NCBI GenBank assembly: GCA_002381945.1
Contig: DFXY01000054.1
Location: 1 to 34,035, forward strand
Direction: 5' to 3'
Length of the DNA: 34,035 nt
DNA from: Bacteriovoracaceae bacterium UBA4096
GTDB lineage: Bacteria; Bdellovibrionota; Bacteriovoracia; Bacteriovoracales; Bacteriovoracaceae
A model generated the notes under the pieces. It was not told the DNA's origin. It was given only the letters and a program-made list of their open reading frames with translations, and ran no database searches. The position numbers and the translations under genes are program-made. Positions 16,122 to 24,302 of this stretch are shown here, in pieces; position 1 is the first letter of the stretch, and every line of letters starts with the position of its first letter.

Positions 16122-16150
16122 ATTGTAATCCACTCAGGAAAAATTATGAA
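16122..16150 (-). promoter_or_regulatory. Putative promoter of the cyclase gene
   Basis: TTCATA (16145-16150, over the hemF start codon) and TACAAT (16122-16127) are 17 bases apart on the minus strand. The -10 box ends six bases before the ATG at 16115. It implies a leaderless transcript and mutual interference with hemF, whose promoter must overlap this region or the cyclase gene. Confidence 0.4.
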
Positions 16151-17033
16151 TCTAGAACTTCTTAAGAATAACTTTCATCATCATGTAAAGGACTTACAAG
16201 AGAGAATAACTCAGGAAATGAGGAAATTGGATCCAACTCTCATCATTAAAGATGATCCCTGGTCCCGCACTGACCATGCCGGCCATCCGGGCGGTGGTGG
16301 CCTTACACGCGCCTTTCAAGGAGAGCTCTTTGAGAATGCCGGGGTGAACACTTCTTGTGTCTTTGGAAAGATAGACCCTCAGTTTGCTAAAAATCTTAAG
16401 GGTACTGGTGATGAGATGTGGGCGGCAGGAATTTCTCTTATTATTCACCCAAAAAATCCCAGAGTTCCTACAGTTCATGCTAATTTTCGCATGATCCATC
16501 AAGGTGAGACATTTTGGTTTGGAGGTGGTGCTGATCTCACACCTTACTATCCATACGAAGAAGACTTTTCTTATTTCCATAATGTCTGGAAAGAAGCAGC
16601 GGGCACTGCTTATGAGGGCATGAAGAAAGAATGCGACCAATACTTCAATAATTCACATCGCGGATTAGAGATGAGAGGGATTGGTGGGATCTTTTTTGAC
16701 CATATGAATACTGGAAATACCGAAGAGGATGTGAAGCTGGTTTTTCATCTTTCTGAACACTTCATTAAGTCTTACTTTCCTATCGTGACCAAAAGAATGG
16801 AAGAGAATTGGACTGAAGAAGATGAAGATTTCATGCTTCATCGTAGAGGTCGTTATGTTGAATTTAATCTTTTGCATGATCGGGGAACTTTGTTTGGGCT
16901 TAGAACAAATGGCAGAGTAGACTCAATTCTCATTTCCTTGCCAGCTCGCTGTAAGTTCTCTTATCAATACCGGCCTCAAGCCGGCTCACCTCATGAAAAG
17001 ATGTGGAGCTACTACAGTCCTAAAGCTTGGTGA
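16146..17033 (+). CDS. hemF: Oxygen-dependent coproporphyrinogen III oxidase
   Basis: The 295-residue protein has the length and conserved blocks of HemF throughout: GGGLTRAFQGELFENAG near residues 50-65, IIHPKNPRVPTVHANFRMI, WFGGGADLTPYYPYEED, RGIGGIFFDHMN, and the C-terminal FGLRTNGRVDSILISLP. It oxidatively decarboxylates coproporphyrinogen III to protoporphyrinogen IX in the cytoplasm using O2, so the organism makes haem aerobically. An AGGA ribosome site lies six bases before the ATG at 16146. The gene is single, divergent from the cyclase and convergent with an FHA gene one base away. Confidence 0.97.
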   Translation: MNLELLKNNFHHHVKDLQERITQEMRKLDPTLIIKDDPWSRTDHAGHPGGGGLTRAFQGELFENAGVNTSCVFGKIDPQFAKNLKGTGDEMWAAGISLIIHPKNPRVPTVHANFRMIHQGETFWFGGGADLTPYYPYEEDFSYFHNVWKEAAGTAYEGMKKECDQYFNNSHRGLEMRGIGGIFFDHMNTGNTEEDVKLVFHLSEHFIKSYFPIVTKRMEENWTEEDEDFMLHRRGRYVEFNLLHDRGTLFGLRTNGRVDSILISLPARCKFSYQYRPQAGSPHEKMWSYYSPKAW

Positions 17034-17034
17034 T

Positions 17035-17592
17035 TTAATCCTGGAATAGTGAGTAGGCGAGAATTCCGGTTATTACCACAAAGCCAATAATCATCTTGAT
17101 AGCTTCCGGACTGAAGGTCTGCTTTGTGCCTTCTATTGGGGCCTTCTTTCTAGCGAGCGGTTTAATTTTAGCTTTAACCTTATCCTCTAGCGGTCTTTCA
17201 GCTTCAAGTTGAATGGTTACAGTTTCTGCAACAGGTGAGACATCCTTATGTTCAACCAGATCCATTTTAGATCGGATTTCAATCCCCACAGGGTTTACTT
17301 TAAATACATATTTATTAGACAAGAGCACTTCTACATCGGATGTGACTTTATAGCGTTTGTGAGGAGAGATCCTGGCGCGGTCAATTGATACACCATTTTT
17401 GCTGCCAAGGTCGGTAATGAAAATTTCATTTTGATCCAGCTCTATCAAGCAGTGCTCACGTGATAGATCTTCCTTGGGAACATTGAAGTCACATTTAAGA
17501 GAGCGGCCAATAGTAATTGCTTGCTTTGAGCTTGAATGACTAAAGGTTTCTTTAGGAGATGTGAGGCTGAATTTAAAAGAGTTCAGACCCAT
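17035..17592 (-). CDS. FHA-domain protein with C-terminal membrane anchor (FHA-1)
   Basis: The 185-residue protein has an FHA domain at about residues 5-105, with the phosphothreonine-binding residues GRS (29-31), SREH (44-47) and NG (66-67) inside the ITDLGSKNGV block. A charged linker of about 60 residues follows, then a single hydrophobic span at the extreme C-terminus (about 166-182, IIGFVVITGILAYSLF). This is a tail-anchor layout that would hold the FHA domain in the cytoplasm at the inner membrane. It starts six bases after the FHA-2 stop, so the two form an operon. FHA domains read phosphothreonine; no Ser/Thr kinase is in the window. Confidence 0.9.
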   Translation of the reverse strand: MGLNSFKFSLTSPKETFSHSSSKQAITIGRSLKCDFNVPKEDLSREHCLIELDQNEIFITDLGSKNGVSIDRARISPHKRYKVTSDVEVLLSNKYVFKVNPVGIEIRSKMDLVEHKDVSPVAETVTIQLEAERPLEDKVKAKIKPLARKKAPIEGTKQTFSPEAIKMIIGFVVITGILAYSLFQD

Positions 17593-17598
17593 TTAAAC

Positions 17599-17952
17599 CT
17601 ACCTGTTCCTGTTGATGGGTTCTTCCAAGGTTAAATCTAAAAGATCTTCCTTGATTGAAGTTCCATCCGGGAGAATGAATTCAAAAAGATTCGCAATAAA
17701 AACCCGTGAATTGGTATAAATTGGATAGGCCTGATTTGCCGGGATTTTTCTTCCGTCAATTGTCACACCATTCTTACTGCCAAGGTCTGTAATGAAAGCA
17801 TAATCACCTTTGAAAGTAACCAGGCAATGTTTACGGGAGAAGTCTTCAAAGGGGACAACAAAGTCATTGTCACTTGAGCGGCCAATTCCAATGCTGTCTT
17901 TTTCCGTTTCAAAAGTCAGGACTTCATCTTTATATTTTATTTTGAGCTTCAT
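17599..17952 (-). CDS. Stand-alone FHA-domain protein (FHA-2)
   Basis: The 117-residue product is almost entirely an FHA domain, with GRS (24-26), SRKH (39-42) and NG (61-62) intact, and a short acidic tail. It lacks the membrane span found in its three paralogues here. I start at the ATG at 17952; the frame extends six residues further but without a better signal. A CATAAT hexamer (17959-17964) ends six bases before the ATG and no ribosome site is seen. It heads a two-gene operon with FHA-1. It could act as a soluble competitor or partner for the anchored proteins. Confidence 0.88.
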   Translation of the reverse strand: MKLKIKYKDEVLTFETEKDSIGIGRSSDNDFVVPFEDFSRKHCLVTFKGDYAFITDLGSKNGVTIDGRKIPANQAYPIYTNSRVFIANLFEFILPDGTSIKEDLLDLTLEEPINRNR

Positions 17953-18006
17953 ATACTTATTATGGCCCATTAAAAATAAATAAAAACTAAATATTTATTC
18001 AGTCAG

Positions 18007-18366
18007 CTAACCTAATAGTTTTCTTCTGGTCTGAGGGTAGCTATCGGTCGACAGCCGAATCAAGGTCAAAATGAAAGCCCCTAAAAGAGAGGCACCCCAG
18101 CTGGTGAGGTTAAAATCGTCTATCAGCCCAGTGGCCAGATTAAGAATTAAGGCATTGAAAATAAAAGTAAAAAGCCCAATTGTGGCCATATTCAAAGGTA
18201 TTGCCAGAAGAAGCAGGATTGGCCGGATCAGAAAATTAATGAGTCCTACCATCAGGCAGGAAATAATAGCGGGAGATGGATTATCGATTTCAAATCCTGG
18301 CACAAGACGGGCAGTAATGAGAATGGCCAGGGTCGAAATTAAAATGTTGACGAAAAAGATCAGCAT
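18007..18366 (-). CDS. YvlD/phage-holin-4 family membrane protein
   Basis: The 119-residue protein has four hydrophobic spans and the family pattern of NFLIRPILLLLAIPLN, then IGLFTFIFNALILNLA, then a small glycine-rich last span (WGASLLGAFILTLI). This is the YvlD family (PF04020), widespread inner-membrane proteins of unknown function. The name phage holin is historical and does not imply a prophage here. A good ribosome site (AGGGGAAG) precedes the ATG but is folded into a hairpin. It lies between the suf operon and the FHA pair, in the same direction as both. Confidence 0.88.
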   Translation of the reverse strand: MLIFFVNILISTLAILITARLVPGFEIDNPSPAIISCLMVGLINFLIRPILLLLAIPLNMATIGLFTFIFNALILNLATGLIDDFNLTSWGASLLGAFILTLIRLSTDSYPQTRRKLLG

Positions 18367-18391
18367 AACTTCCCCTTGGTTAAGGGGAGTT
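18367..18391 (-). promoter_or_regulatory. Hairpin enclosing the yvlD-like ribosome binding site
   Basis: On the minus strand AACTCCCCTT and AAGGGGAAGTT pair around an AACC loop (seven contiguous pairs, a bulged A, then three more). The 3' arm contains the whole Shine-Dalgarno and ends at the base next to the ATG at 18366. Folded, it would block translation. It might alternatively serve as a terminator, but no U-run follows. Confidence 0.5.
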
Positions 18392-18469
18392 TAGCTTATT
18401 TTGAGGACAATTTCCTGAGAGGAATTTTAACTGTCTTAATCAGAATGTAGACACAGTTTTAACCGAGAC

Positions 18470-19024
18470 TTAGGACTCAGGAGCAAGATAGACTTCAATT
18501 TCTTGATTCACTTCATCTCTTAAAATTGACCGGATGGCCTCTAGGGTTCCGGCGGTAGAACTTGGACAAGTTCCACATGCTCCCTGATATTTAATGATCA
18601 GGACATTGTCTTTGAAATTCACAACGACCATATCTCCACCATCCCCCTGAAGACCCGGGCGAATTCTCTTATCAAGGATCTCTTCAATATGTTTAAGTTC
18701 CGGTGAAAGATTTGCTCGTCTATCCGCTTCCGGATCATAAACCTTAAAGTCTGGATTATGATCATCAATAAAACTGTCTATGCAGGTTTGCACTGCCGGC
18801 TCTAAATTATCCCAGTCTTCAAAGCTGAACTTACTGATGGTGATAACATTCTGGAAGAAGTGTATCTGGTCAACACCACGAAGATCAAACAAGGCCGCGG
18901 CCAGAGGAATGTCTTTGCAGTCTTGAGGAGTTTTGAAAGAAACTTTCCCTTCTACTTTAACATCCTTTTCAAGGATGAACTTCAAAGCATTAGGATTCGG
19001 GGTAGGTTGAATTGTTATTTCCAT
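18470..19024 (-). CDS. Nfu-type Fe-S cluster scaffold/carrier
   Basis: The 184-residue protein has an Nfu N-terminal domain (opening ITIQPTPNPNALKFIL, residues 3-18) and a C-terminal NifU-like domain with the cluster-binding Cys150-Gly-Thr-Cys153 preceded by LQGDGGD. Nfu proteins receive clusters from SufBCD and hand them to target enzymes. I chose the ATG at 19024, where the family N-terminus begins and AGG lies seven bases upstream; the frame runs 38 residues further, into sufS. It is the last gene of the suf operon, 10 bases after sufS, and stands where SufA or SufT is found in other operons. Confidence 0.92.
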   Translation of the reverse strand: MEITIQPTPNPNALKFILEKDVKVEGKVSFKTPQDCKDIPLAAALFDLRGVDQIHFFQNVITISKFSFEDWDNLEPAVQTCIDSFIDDHNPDFKVYDPEADRRANLSPELKHIEEILDKRIRPGLQGDGGDMVVVNFKDNVLIIKYQGACGTCPSSTAGTLEAIRSILRDEVNQEIEVYLAPES

Positions 19025-19034
19025 AAAATACCTG

Positions 19035-20258
19035 TTATTCGAAAAATTGTTTAACTTTAACCAGAGCTTCGTAAAGTTGGTCAATGTCTTCTTGGTTATT
19101 ATAAATAGAGAGCGAAGCACGGCAAGTGGCCGGGACACATAAAAACTTCATTAAAGGTTGAGCGCAGTGGTGCCCAGTGCGGATGGCAACTCCTTCCTTA
19201 TCTGTCAAAGAAGCTATGTCGTGAGGATGAATACCTTTTAATCCAAATGAAACAACCGATGCTTTCTCTTTGGCCTCTCCGTAAACAATCAGGCCGGGGA
19301 TACTCTTAAGTTTTTCAGTCGCATAATTTAATAATTCTTCCTCAGCTTCCTGGATATTTTTTAGCCCTACATGATTGATGTAATCCACTGCCATTCCGAG
19401 GCCAATGACTGCTGAAATGGAAGGAGTACCCGCTTCAAATTTATGGGGAAGGGTGTTGTAAGTCGTTTTATCAAACGTCACCACATCAATCATATCTCCG
19501 CCACCTTGATAGGGAGGCATTTGATTAAGAAGATCTTCTTTGCCGTATAAAACACCCACGCCAGTAGGCCCGAACATTTTATGTCCGGAGAATGCGAAGA
19601 AGTCCACATCTAGTTCCTGGAGATCAACTTTTTTATGAGCAATGGCCTGGGCACCATCGATGAACACTTTTGCTCCAACTTTATGAGCGAGTGAGGTCAT
19701 TTCTTTAACCGGATTGATTGTTCCCAGTGCATTTGAAACATAGACGAATGAGACAAATTTTACGTCCGGAGTAAGTAGTTTTTTGTATTCATCCAGAAGG
19801 ATCTCACCTTGAGGGTTAATCGGAATAACCTTGATTATAAGGTCTTTTTCTTCCGCAACTAGCTGCCAGGGAACAATATTTGAATGATGCTCCATTTGCG
19901 AGAGCAGGATGACGTCACCCTTTTTTAAAAAATTTCTTACATAACTTTGGGCCACAAGATTAACCGATTCTGTGGTGCCCTTCGTGAAAATAATTTGTTT
20001 CCTGTCTGGAGAGTTTATAAGATTTGACACTTTATCTCTGGTCAACTCAAACTTATTGGTTGCATTTTCTGATAACCAGTAGAGTCCTCGATGTACGTTG
20101 GAAGTTTCAAGACGGTAATACTTGTCTAATTCATCAATCACAACTTTAGGTTTTAACGTCGTGGCAGCACTGTCCAAATAGGCGAGACGTTTACCATTGA
20201 TATTCTGATCAATGACTGGAAAATCTTTACGGTAAGGATTGTTCTTGAGAACACTCAT
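19035..20258 (-). CDS. sufS: Cysteine desulfurase SufS
   Basis: The 407-residue PLP enzyme has the length and motifs of SufS: LDSAATTLKP (28-37), a PLP lysine Lys227 in FSGHKMFGPTG, and the active-site Cys365 in RTGHHCAQP, one position from the E. coli Cys364. It removes sulfur from cysteine and passes it to the SufBCD scaffold. The ATG overlaps the sufD stop (ATGA) and has a GGAGG site. Neither SufE nor SufU is encoded nearby, so the sulfur acceptor must be elsewhere or be SufB itself. Confidence 0.97.
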   Translation of the reverse strand: MSVLKNNPYRKDFPVIDQNINGKRLAYLDSAATTLKPKVVIDELDKYYRLETSNVHRGLYWLSENATNKFELTRDKVSNLINSPDRKQIIFTKGTTESVNLVAQSYVRNFLKKGDVILLSQMEHHSNIVPWQLVAEEKDLIIKVIPINPQGEILLDEYKKLLTPDVKFVSFVYVSNALGTINPVKEMTSLAHKVGAKVFIDGAQAIAHKKVDLQELDVDFFAFSGHKMFGPTGVGVLYGKEDLLNQMPPYQGGGDMIDVVTFDKTTYNTLPHKFEAGTPSISAVIGLGMAVDYINHVGLKNIQEAEEELLNYATEKLKSIPGLIVYGEAKEKASVVSFGLKGIHPHDIASLTDKEGVAIRTGHHCAQPLMKFLCVPATCRASLSIYNNQEDIDQLYEALVKVKQFFE

Positions 20259-21490
20259 GACATCCTCCCAATTTCAAATTTTGAACTTAAGTGATCCATC
20301 ACCATGCCACTAACAAATGAGCGGGCGTCTTTGTTAGAAATTTTCTGAACTATCTCAAGCCCAAAGCCGTGGGCGAGAATTGTTCTGGCCTTATCGGCGG
20401 GAATACCTCTGGCCTGGAAATAAAAGACCTCATCATCTGATAGCTGACCTGTAGTTGATCCATGGGAACATTTTACGTCATCTGCGAAAATTTCAAGCTG
20501 AGGTTGTGAATGAACCTGCGCCTTTTTTGAAAGGAGTAAATTTTTATTGAGCTGACTAGAGGCCACTCTTTGGGCCTTAGGGAAAATATGAATGAGTCCT
20601 GTGAAGACCCCCTTGGAATTACCATCCAGAATACCCTTGGCTATCTGGTCGGAAGTGGTATCGGCCGCTTTATGGTTAATAACAGTACTGATATCACTGT
20701 GTTCATTCCCGTGAGTCAAAAATAACGAATAAGATTCTCCGCGTGCTCCTGGAGCATTTAAATTTAAGGTAAGATTCTTACGGTTGAGCTTGCCTGTTAC
20801 ATGAAGAATAAGACTTCTGACAGTGGCGTCTTTGGCGACTTCCGCAAAGACCGATCCGTGGTTTAATCCTTGAACACTTTCCTGATCTAGATGAATGTGC
20901 TCAATTTGAGCTCCTTCATCTGCTACGATATAAGTTTCATTGATCAATGCGTGGGAAACATCGCCACCGGTGGTTTCTTCCAAAATAGTGAATTTGGAAA
21001 AGGGCTTAGCTACGATCAAATGAGTAGGAGCTATGACTTTATTCGTTGTCAGGATATTTAAAATCCGAATGGGTTTGGTGATTTCCTTGTTTTTTTCAAT
21101 CTGAAGAAATACACCTTCATTTAATAAACTATGGTGAAGATGAGAAAGGGCATTGGCGTGGGTTAATTTGTCCTTAATCTCTTCAAAATGATCTTTAATC
21201 ATCCGTAACTCAACACCAGCAGGAAGAGTGTCAGAGTGATCTAATTGACCATCGATAAACGTAATAGTTGGGAATTCTGTTTTCTGAAAAATCGGGCCCG
21301 TGACTTTTTCTTCTTGAGATAGAGAGTCAAAAAAAGTTTCAAGAGGAGTGAATTTATACCCATCAATAACTGGAGAAGTTAAGCCCTTGTCTTTGAAATG
21401 AATGAAGTGATCTTCCCTGAAGCCTTTAATGGGTCCAGTACTCTCATTTAAGTTTTTTGCCGCCAGAGCGGTTAATTTATCTATATTCAT
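20255..21490 (-). CDS. sufD: Fe-S assembly protein SufD
   Basis: The 411-residue protein is a SufB/SufD-family beta-helix protein. The C-terminal block has the conserved VKCSHGSTTGQLSDDEVFYFQARGIP, with the cysteine and histidine that contribute to cluster building at the SufB-SufD interface. It forms the SufBC2D scaffold. The gene starts three bases after sufC with an AAAGG ribosome site and overlaps sufS by four bases. The N-terminal 100 residues are more divergent, as is normal for SufD. Confidence 0.95.
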   Translation of the reverse strand: MNIDKLTALAAKNLNESTGPIKGFREDHFIHFKDKGLTSPVIDGYKFTPLETFFDSLSQEEKVTGPIFQKTEFPTITFIDGQLDHSDTLPAGVELRMIKDHFEEIKDKLTHANALSHLHHSLLNEGVFLQIEKNKEITKPIRILNILTTNKVIAPTHLIVAKPFSKFTILEETTGGDVSHALINETYIVADEGAQIEHIHLDQESVQGLNHGSVFAEVAKDATVRSLILHVTGKLNRKNLTLNLNAPGARGESYSLFLTHGNEHSDISTVINHKAADTTSDQIAKGILDGNSKGVFTGLIHIFPKAQRVASSQLNKNLLLSKKAQVHSQPQLEIFADDVKCSHGSTTGQLSDDEVFYFQARGIPADKARTILAHGFGLEIVQKISNKDARSFVSGMVMDHLSSKFEIGRMS

Positions 21491-21493
21491 TGT

Positions 21494-22249
21494 TTAACCT
21501 TTAATCAGCCAGTCATAGCCTTTTTCTTCCAATTCAAGGGCCAAAGTCTTATCTCCTGACTTAATGATCTGTCCTTTATAAAGGACATGGACAAAATCCG
21601 GCACTACATAATCAAGCAGGCGTTGATAGTGAGTCACAAGTATCGTGGCATTAAAACGGCTCTTAAGCGCATTAACTCCACCTGAGACAATCTTTAGTGC
21701 ATCAATATCCAGTCCTGAATCAGTTTCATCCAGTAGTGATAATCTAGGATTTAAGATGGCCATCTGAAGAATTTCATTCTTCTTCTTCTCACCGCCTGAG
21801 AAGCCTTCATTTACTGAACGATCGAGAAAGGATTCATTCATCTCAAGGATTTTTAGTTTCCCACGTAGATGCTTAAGAAAGGCCTCATCGTCCATCTTAT
21901 CCAGACCCTGGTGCTCACAGATTTGGTTAAAGGACTCTTTTAAAAAAGTAAAATTCGAAACACCCGGTACTTCAATGGGGTACTGAAAACCCAGAAATAT
22001 GCCTTCTTTGGCCCTGTCAGCCGGATCCAGCTCGAGAAGATTTTTCATCTTCCCGTTAATTTCATAATTAATTTCACCACCGGTCACTTCGTATGCCGGA
22101 TGACCAGCAATGATCTTGGAGAGAGTTGATTTACCCGAACCGTTTGGCCCCATGATGGCATGAACTTCGCCTTTTTTAACCACGAGGTTGATCCCTTTAA
22201 GGATTTCGTTGCCATCTACTTTTGCTGAGAGATTTTTAATTTCAATCAT
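21494..22249 (-). CDS. sufC: SufC ATPase
   Basis: The 251-residue ABC-type ATPase has Walker A GPNGSGKS (34-41), the ABC signature SGGEKKKNEI (151-160) with the extra lysines typical of SufC, Walker B LSLLDETDSGLD (170-181), and the SufC-specific LVTHYQRLL switch. It powers conformational change in the SufBC2D complex in the cytoplasm. It starts four bases after sufB with an AGGGT ribosome site. Confidence 0.97.
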   Translation of the reverse strand: MIEIKNLSAKVDGNEILKGINLVVKKGEVHAIMGPNGSGKSTLSKIIAGHPAYEVTGGEINYEINGKMKNLLELDPADRAKEGIFLGFQYPIEVPGVSNFTFLKESFNQICEHQGLDKMDDEAFLKHLRGKLKILEMNESFLDRSVNEGFSGGEKKKNEILQMAILNPRLSLLDETDSGLDIDALKIVSGGVNALKSRFNATILVTHYQRLLDYVVPDFVHVLYKGQIIKSGDKTLALELEEKGYDWLIKG

Positions 22250-22253
22250 GTTT

Positions 22254-23687
22254 TTACCCTACACTATTTTCTAATTTCATTTCAATTAACTTAACTGCTT
22301 CCACTGAAAACTCTAGAGGGAGAGTTTTGAAGACATCTTTACAAAAACCATTAACGATTAAAGAAACTGCTTTCTCGGCCGTGAACCCCCGAGATTGTAA
22401 GTAGAAGATTTGATCTGCACTGATTTTTGAAGTCGTGGCTTCATGTTCCACTATGGCAGTATTATTTTTTACATCGATATACGGGAAAGTATTGGCCGCG
22501 CACTGATCACCAATTAGCATGGAATCACATTGGGAATAGTTCCTGGCACCAGTTGCACTTGGCATGATCTTTACCAGACCACGGTAAACGTTCTGGGATT
22601 TTTCAGCGGAAATGCCCTTCGAGACAATAGTCGATTTAGTGTTCTTCCCAACATGAACCATCTTGGTTCCAGTATCCGCTTGCATAAAGTGATTAGTCAG
22701 CGCCACCGAGTAAAAAGAGCCTTGAGAATTATCTCCTAGCAAAATACAAGAAGGATATTTCCAGGTAATCGCAGAACCGGCCTCTACTTGAGTCCAGGAA
22801 ATCTTTGAATTCTTCCCGCGGCATTGGCCACGTTTAGTTACAAAATTGTAAATCCCGCCTTTGCCTTCTTTGTCTCCGGCATACCAGTTCTGTACGGTTG
22901 AATATTTAATTTCAGCGTTATCCAATGTGACAAGTTCCACAATGGCCGCGTGAAGTTGATTTTCATCCCGCTGAGGGGCAGTACAGCCTTCCAGGTAATT
23001 CACATAACTGCCTTCATCGGCAATGATAAGGGTTCTTTCAAACTGACCTGATTCTTTGGCATTTATTCTGAAGTAAGTCGATAAATCTAACGGGCATTTA
23101 ACACCCTTAGGGATGTAAACAAAGGAGCCGTCAGAAAATACGGCCGAATTTAAGGCAGCATAGAAGTTATCTGAATAAGGAACGACAGTTCCAAAATATG
23201 TTTTTACCAGATCAGGATATTTCTCAATAGCTTCACTGATAGAACAGAAAATGACTCCGACTTTTTCAAGCTCTTCCTGATGGGTTGTACCAACCGAAAC
23301 AGAATCAAAGACAGCGTCCACGGCCACACCCATAAGACGTTTTTGTTCCGTTAATGGAATGCCTAATTTTTCGAAAGTATCCAGAAGTTCTGAATCCACA
23401 TCATCTAGTGACTTATAGACATCTTTTTTGGTTTTAGGTTTTGAGTAGTAATAAAGATCCTGGAAATCAACCGGCGGGATTTTACAATACTGCCATTCCG
23501 GATGTTCTAAAGTTAACCAGTGACGATAAGCTTTTATACGATAATCAAGTAACCATTCTGGCTCATTCTTCCTTTGAGATATCAGTCTTACGATCTCTTC
23601 AGAAAGCCCTTTGGGAAACTCTTCAGTCTCAATGTCTGTGACAAATCCATACTTGTAGTTGTCCTGTAATTTATCTTCAATCTTCAT
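22254..23687 (-). CDS. sufB: Fe-S assembly scaffold SufB
   Basis: The 477-residue protein is full-length SufB: the PKGVKCP block, the EGCTAP segment with its conserved cysteine, and the C-terminal NNTAIVEHEATTSKI that faces SufD. It is the main cluster-building subunit of SufBC2D. Its start overlaps the stop of the regulator gene (ATGA), so regulator and scaffold are translated together and the regulator is likely to control its own operon. Confidence 0.97.
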   Translation of the reverse strand: MKIEDKLQDNYKYGFVTDIETEEFPKGLSEEIVRLISQRKNEPEWLLDYRIKAYRHWLTLEHPEWQYCKIPPVDFQDLYYYSKPKTKKDVYKSLDDVDSELLDTFEKLGIPLTEQKRLMGVAVDAVFDSVSVGTTHQEELEKVGVIFCSISEAIEKYPDLVKTYFGTVVPYSDNFYAALNSAVFSDGSFVYIPKGVKCPLDLSTYFRINAKESGQFERTLIIADEGSYVNYLEGCTAPQRDENQLHAAIVELVTLDNAEIKYSTVQNWYAGDKEGKGGIYNFVTKRGQCRGKNSKISWTQVEAGSAITWKYPSCILLGDNSQGSFYSVALTNHFMQADTGTKMVHVGKNTKSTIVSKGISAEKSQNVYRGLVKIMPSATGARNYSQCDSMLIGDQCAANTFPYIDVKNNTAIVEHEATTSKISADQIFYLQSRGFTAEKAVSLIVNGFCKDVFKTLPLEFSVEAVKLIEMKLENSVG

Positions 23688-24157
23688 ATATTCACCTTGC
23701 TCACAATTGGGCAGTCATCGACTTTTCTTTCGGGGAGTTTTTTTAGTGCCAGAAGATTATCTTCTGCCAGAAGTTCGTTTAAGGAGAGTGCGTTAAAAAT
23801 ATTAATGAGGTAGTCATTAAGTCGTCTGATCGGCTGAGTAATGTTGCAAGAGTGGAGTAATTCACAAGGACCTTCGTGGCAATCCATCATGAAGCTCTTG
23901 CCCTCAATTAATTCCACTAACTGCATATAACTTACCTGGGAGAGATCCACGGCAATCGTATAGCCGCCTTTTACACCTTTTTGAGAATGAAGTATGCCAG
24001 CTGTATTCATCAACTGCATAACTTTGGCGGTAGTATCAAATGGCGTATCAAAGGTGTCACAAACTTCACGAGCAGTAGTTAGCTCATTAACATCTTTATC
24101 TTTCATGAGTTTTAGCACCATTAGTGCATACTCAGTCTTTCTATTAATTTTAATCAT
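23684..24157 (-). CDS. Rrf2/IscR-type regulator of the suf operon
   Basis: The 157-residue protein has the winged helix-turn-helix of Rrf2 regulators (residues 1-75, opening KTEYALMVLKLM and containing KGVKGGY in the wing). Three cysteines at 93, 98 and 104 match the positions of the Fe-S ligands in E. coli IscR (92, 98, 104). The fourth IscR ligand, a histidine three residues after the last cysteine, is replaced by Thr107, so the fourth ligand must differ. It probably senses Fe-S status and represses suf when clusters are plentiful. It heads the suf operon. Confidence 0.93.
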   Translation of the reverse strand: MIKINRKTEYALMVLKLMKDKDVNELTTAREVCDTFDTPFDTTAKVMQLMNTAGILHSQKGVKGGYTIAVDLSQVSYMQLVELIEGKSFMMDCHEGPCELLHSCNITQPIRRLNDYLINIFNALSLNELLAEDNLLALKKLPERKVDDCPIVSKVNI

Positions 24158-24207
24158 AGAAATACGTCTTTTTTTAGCTTATTTATGTCTATAATTGATC
24201 TTAGCTT

Positions 24208-24240
24208 AAATAGGGCGAAATAGCACCTATTTCTTTAGGT
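24208..24240. promoter_or_regulatory. Candidate Rrf2 operator upstream of the suf operon
   Basis: In the divergent gap, AAATAG (24208-24213) is repeated at 24218-24223 and followed after CAC by its inverse CTATTT (24227-24232). A second, overlapping inverted repeat is ACCTA (24225-24229) and TAGGT (24236-24240). The site is 50-85 bases upstream of the regulator ATG. The IR fits an autoregulatory operator, but it does not match the recalled IscR consensus well. Confidence 0.4.
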
Positions 24241-24302
24241 AAATGGGACTTCTTGAATTTATTAGGCTTTAGAAGGAATAGAGATAACCGATAAGAATAC
24301 TA

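Noticed and set aside
16194..16640. 148-residue open frame antisense to hemF
   Set aside because: hemF is conserved along its whole length in the other strand; the antisense product has no recognisable motif or ribosome site.
18007..18366. Phage holin as evidence of a prophage
   Set aside because: The protein belongs to the YvlD membrane family that shares a Pfam name with holins; no phage gene lies nearby.
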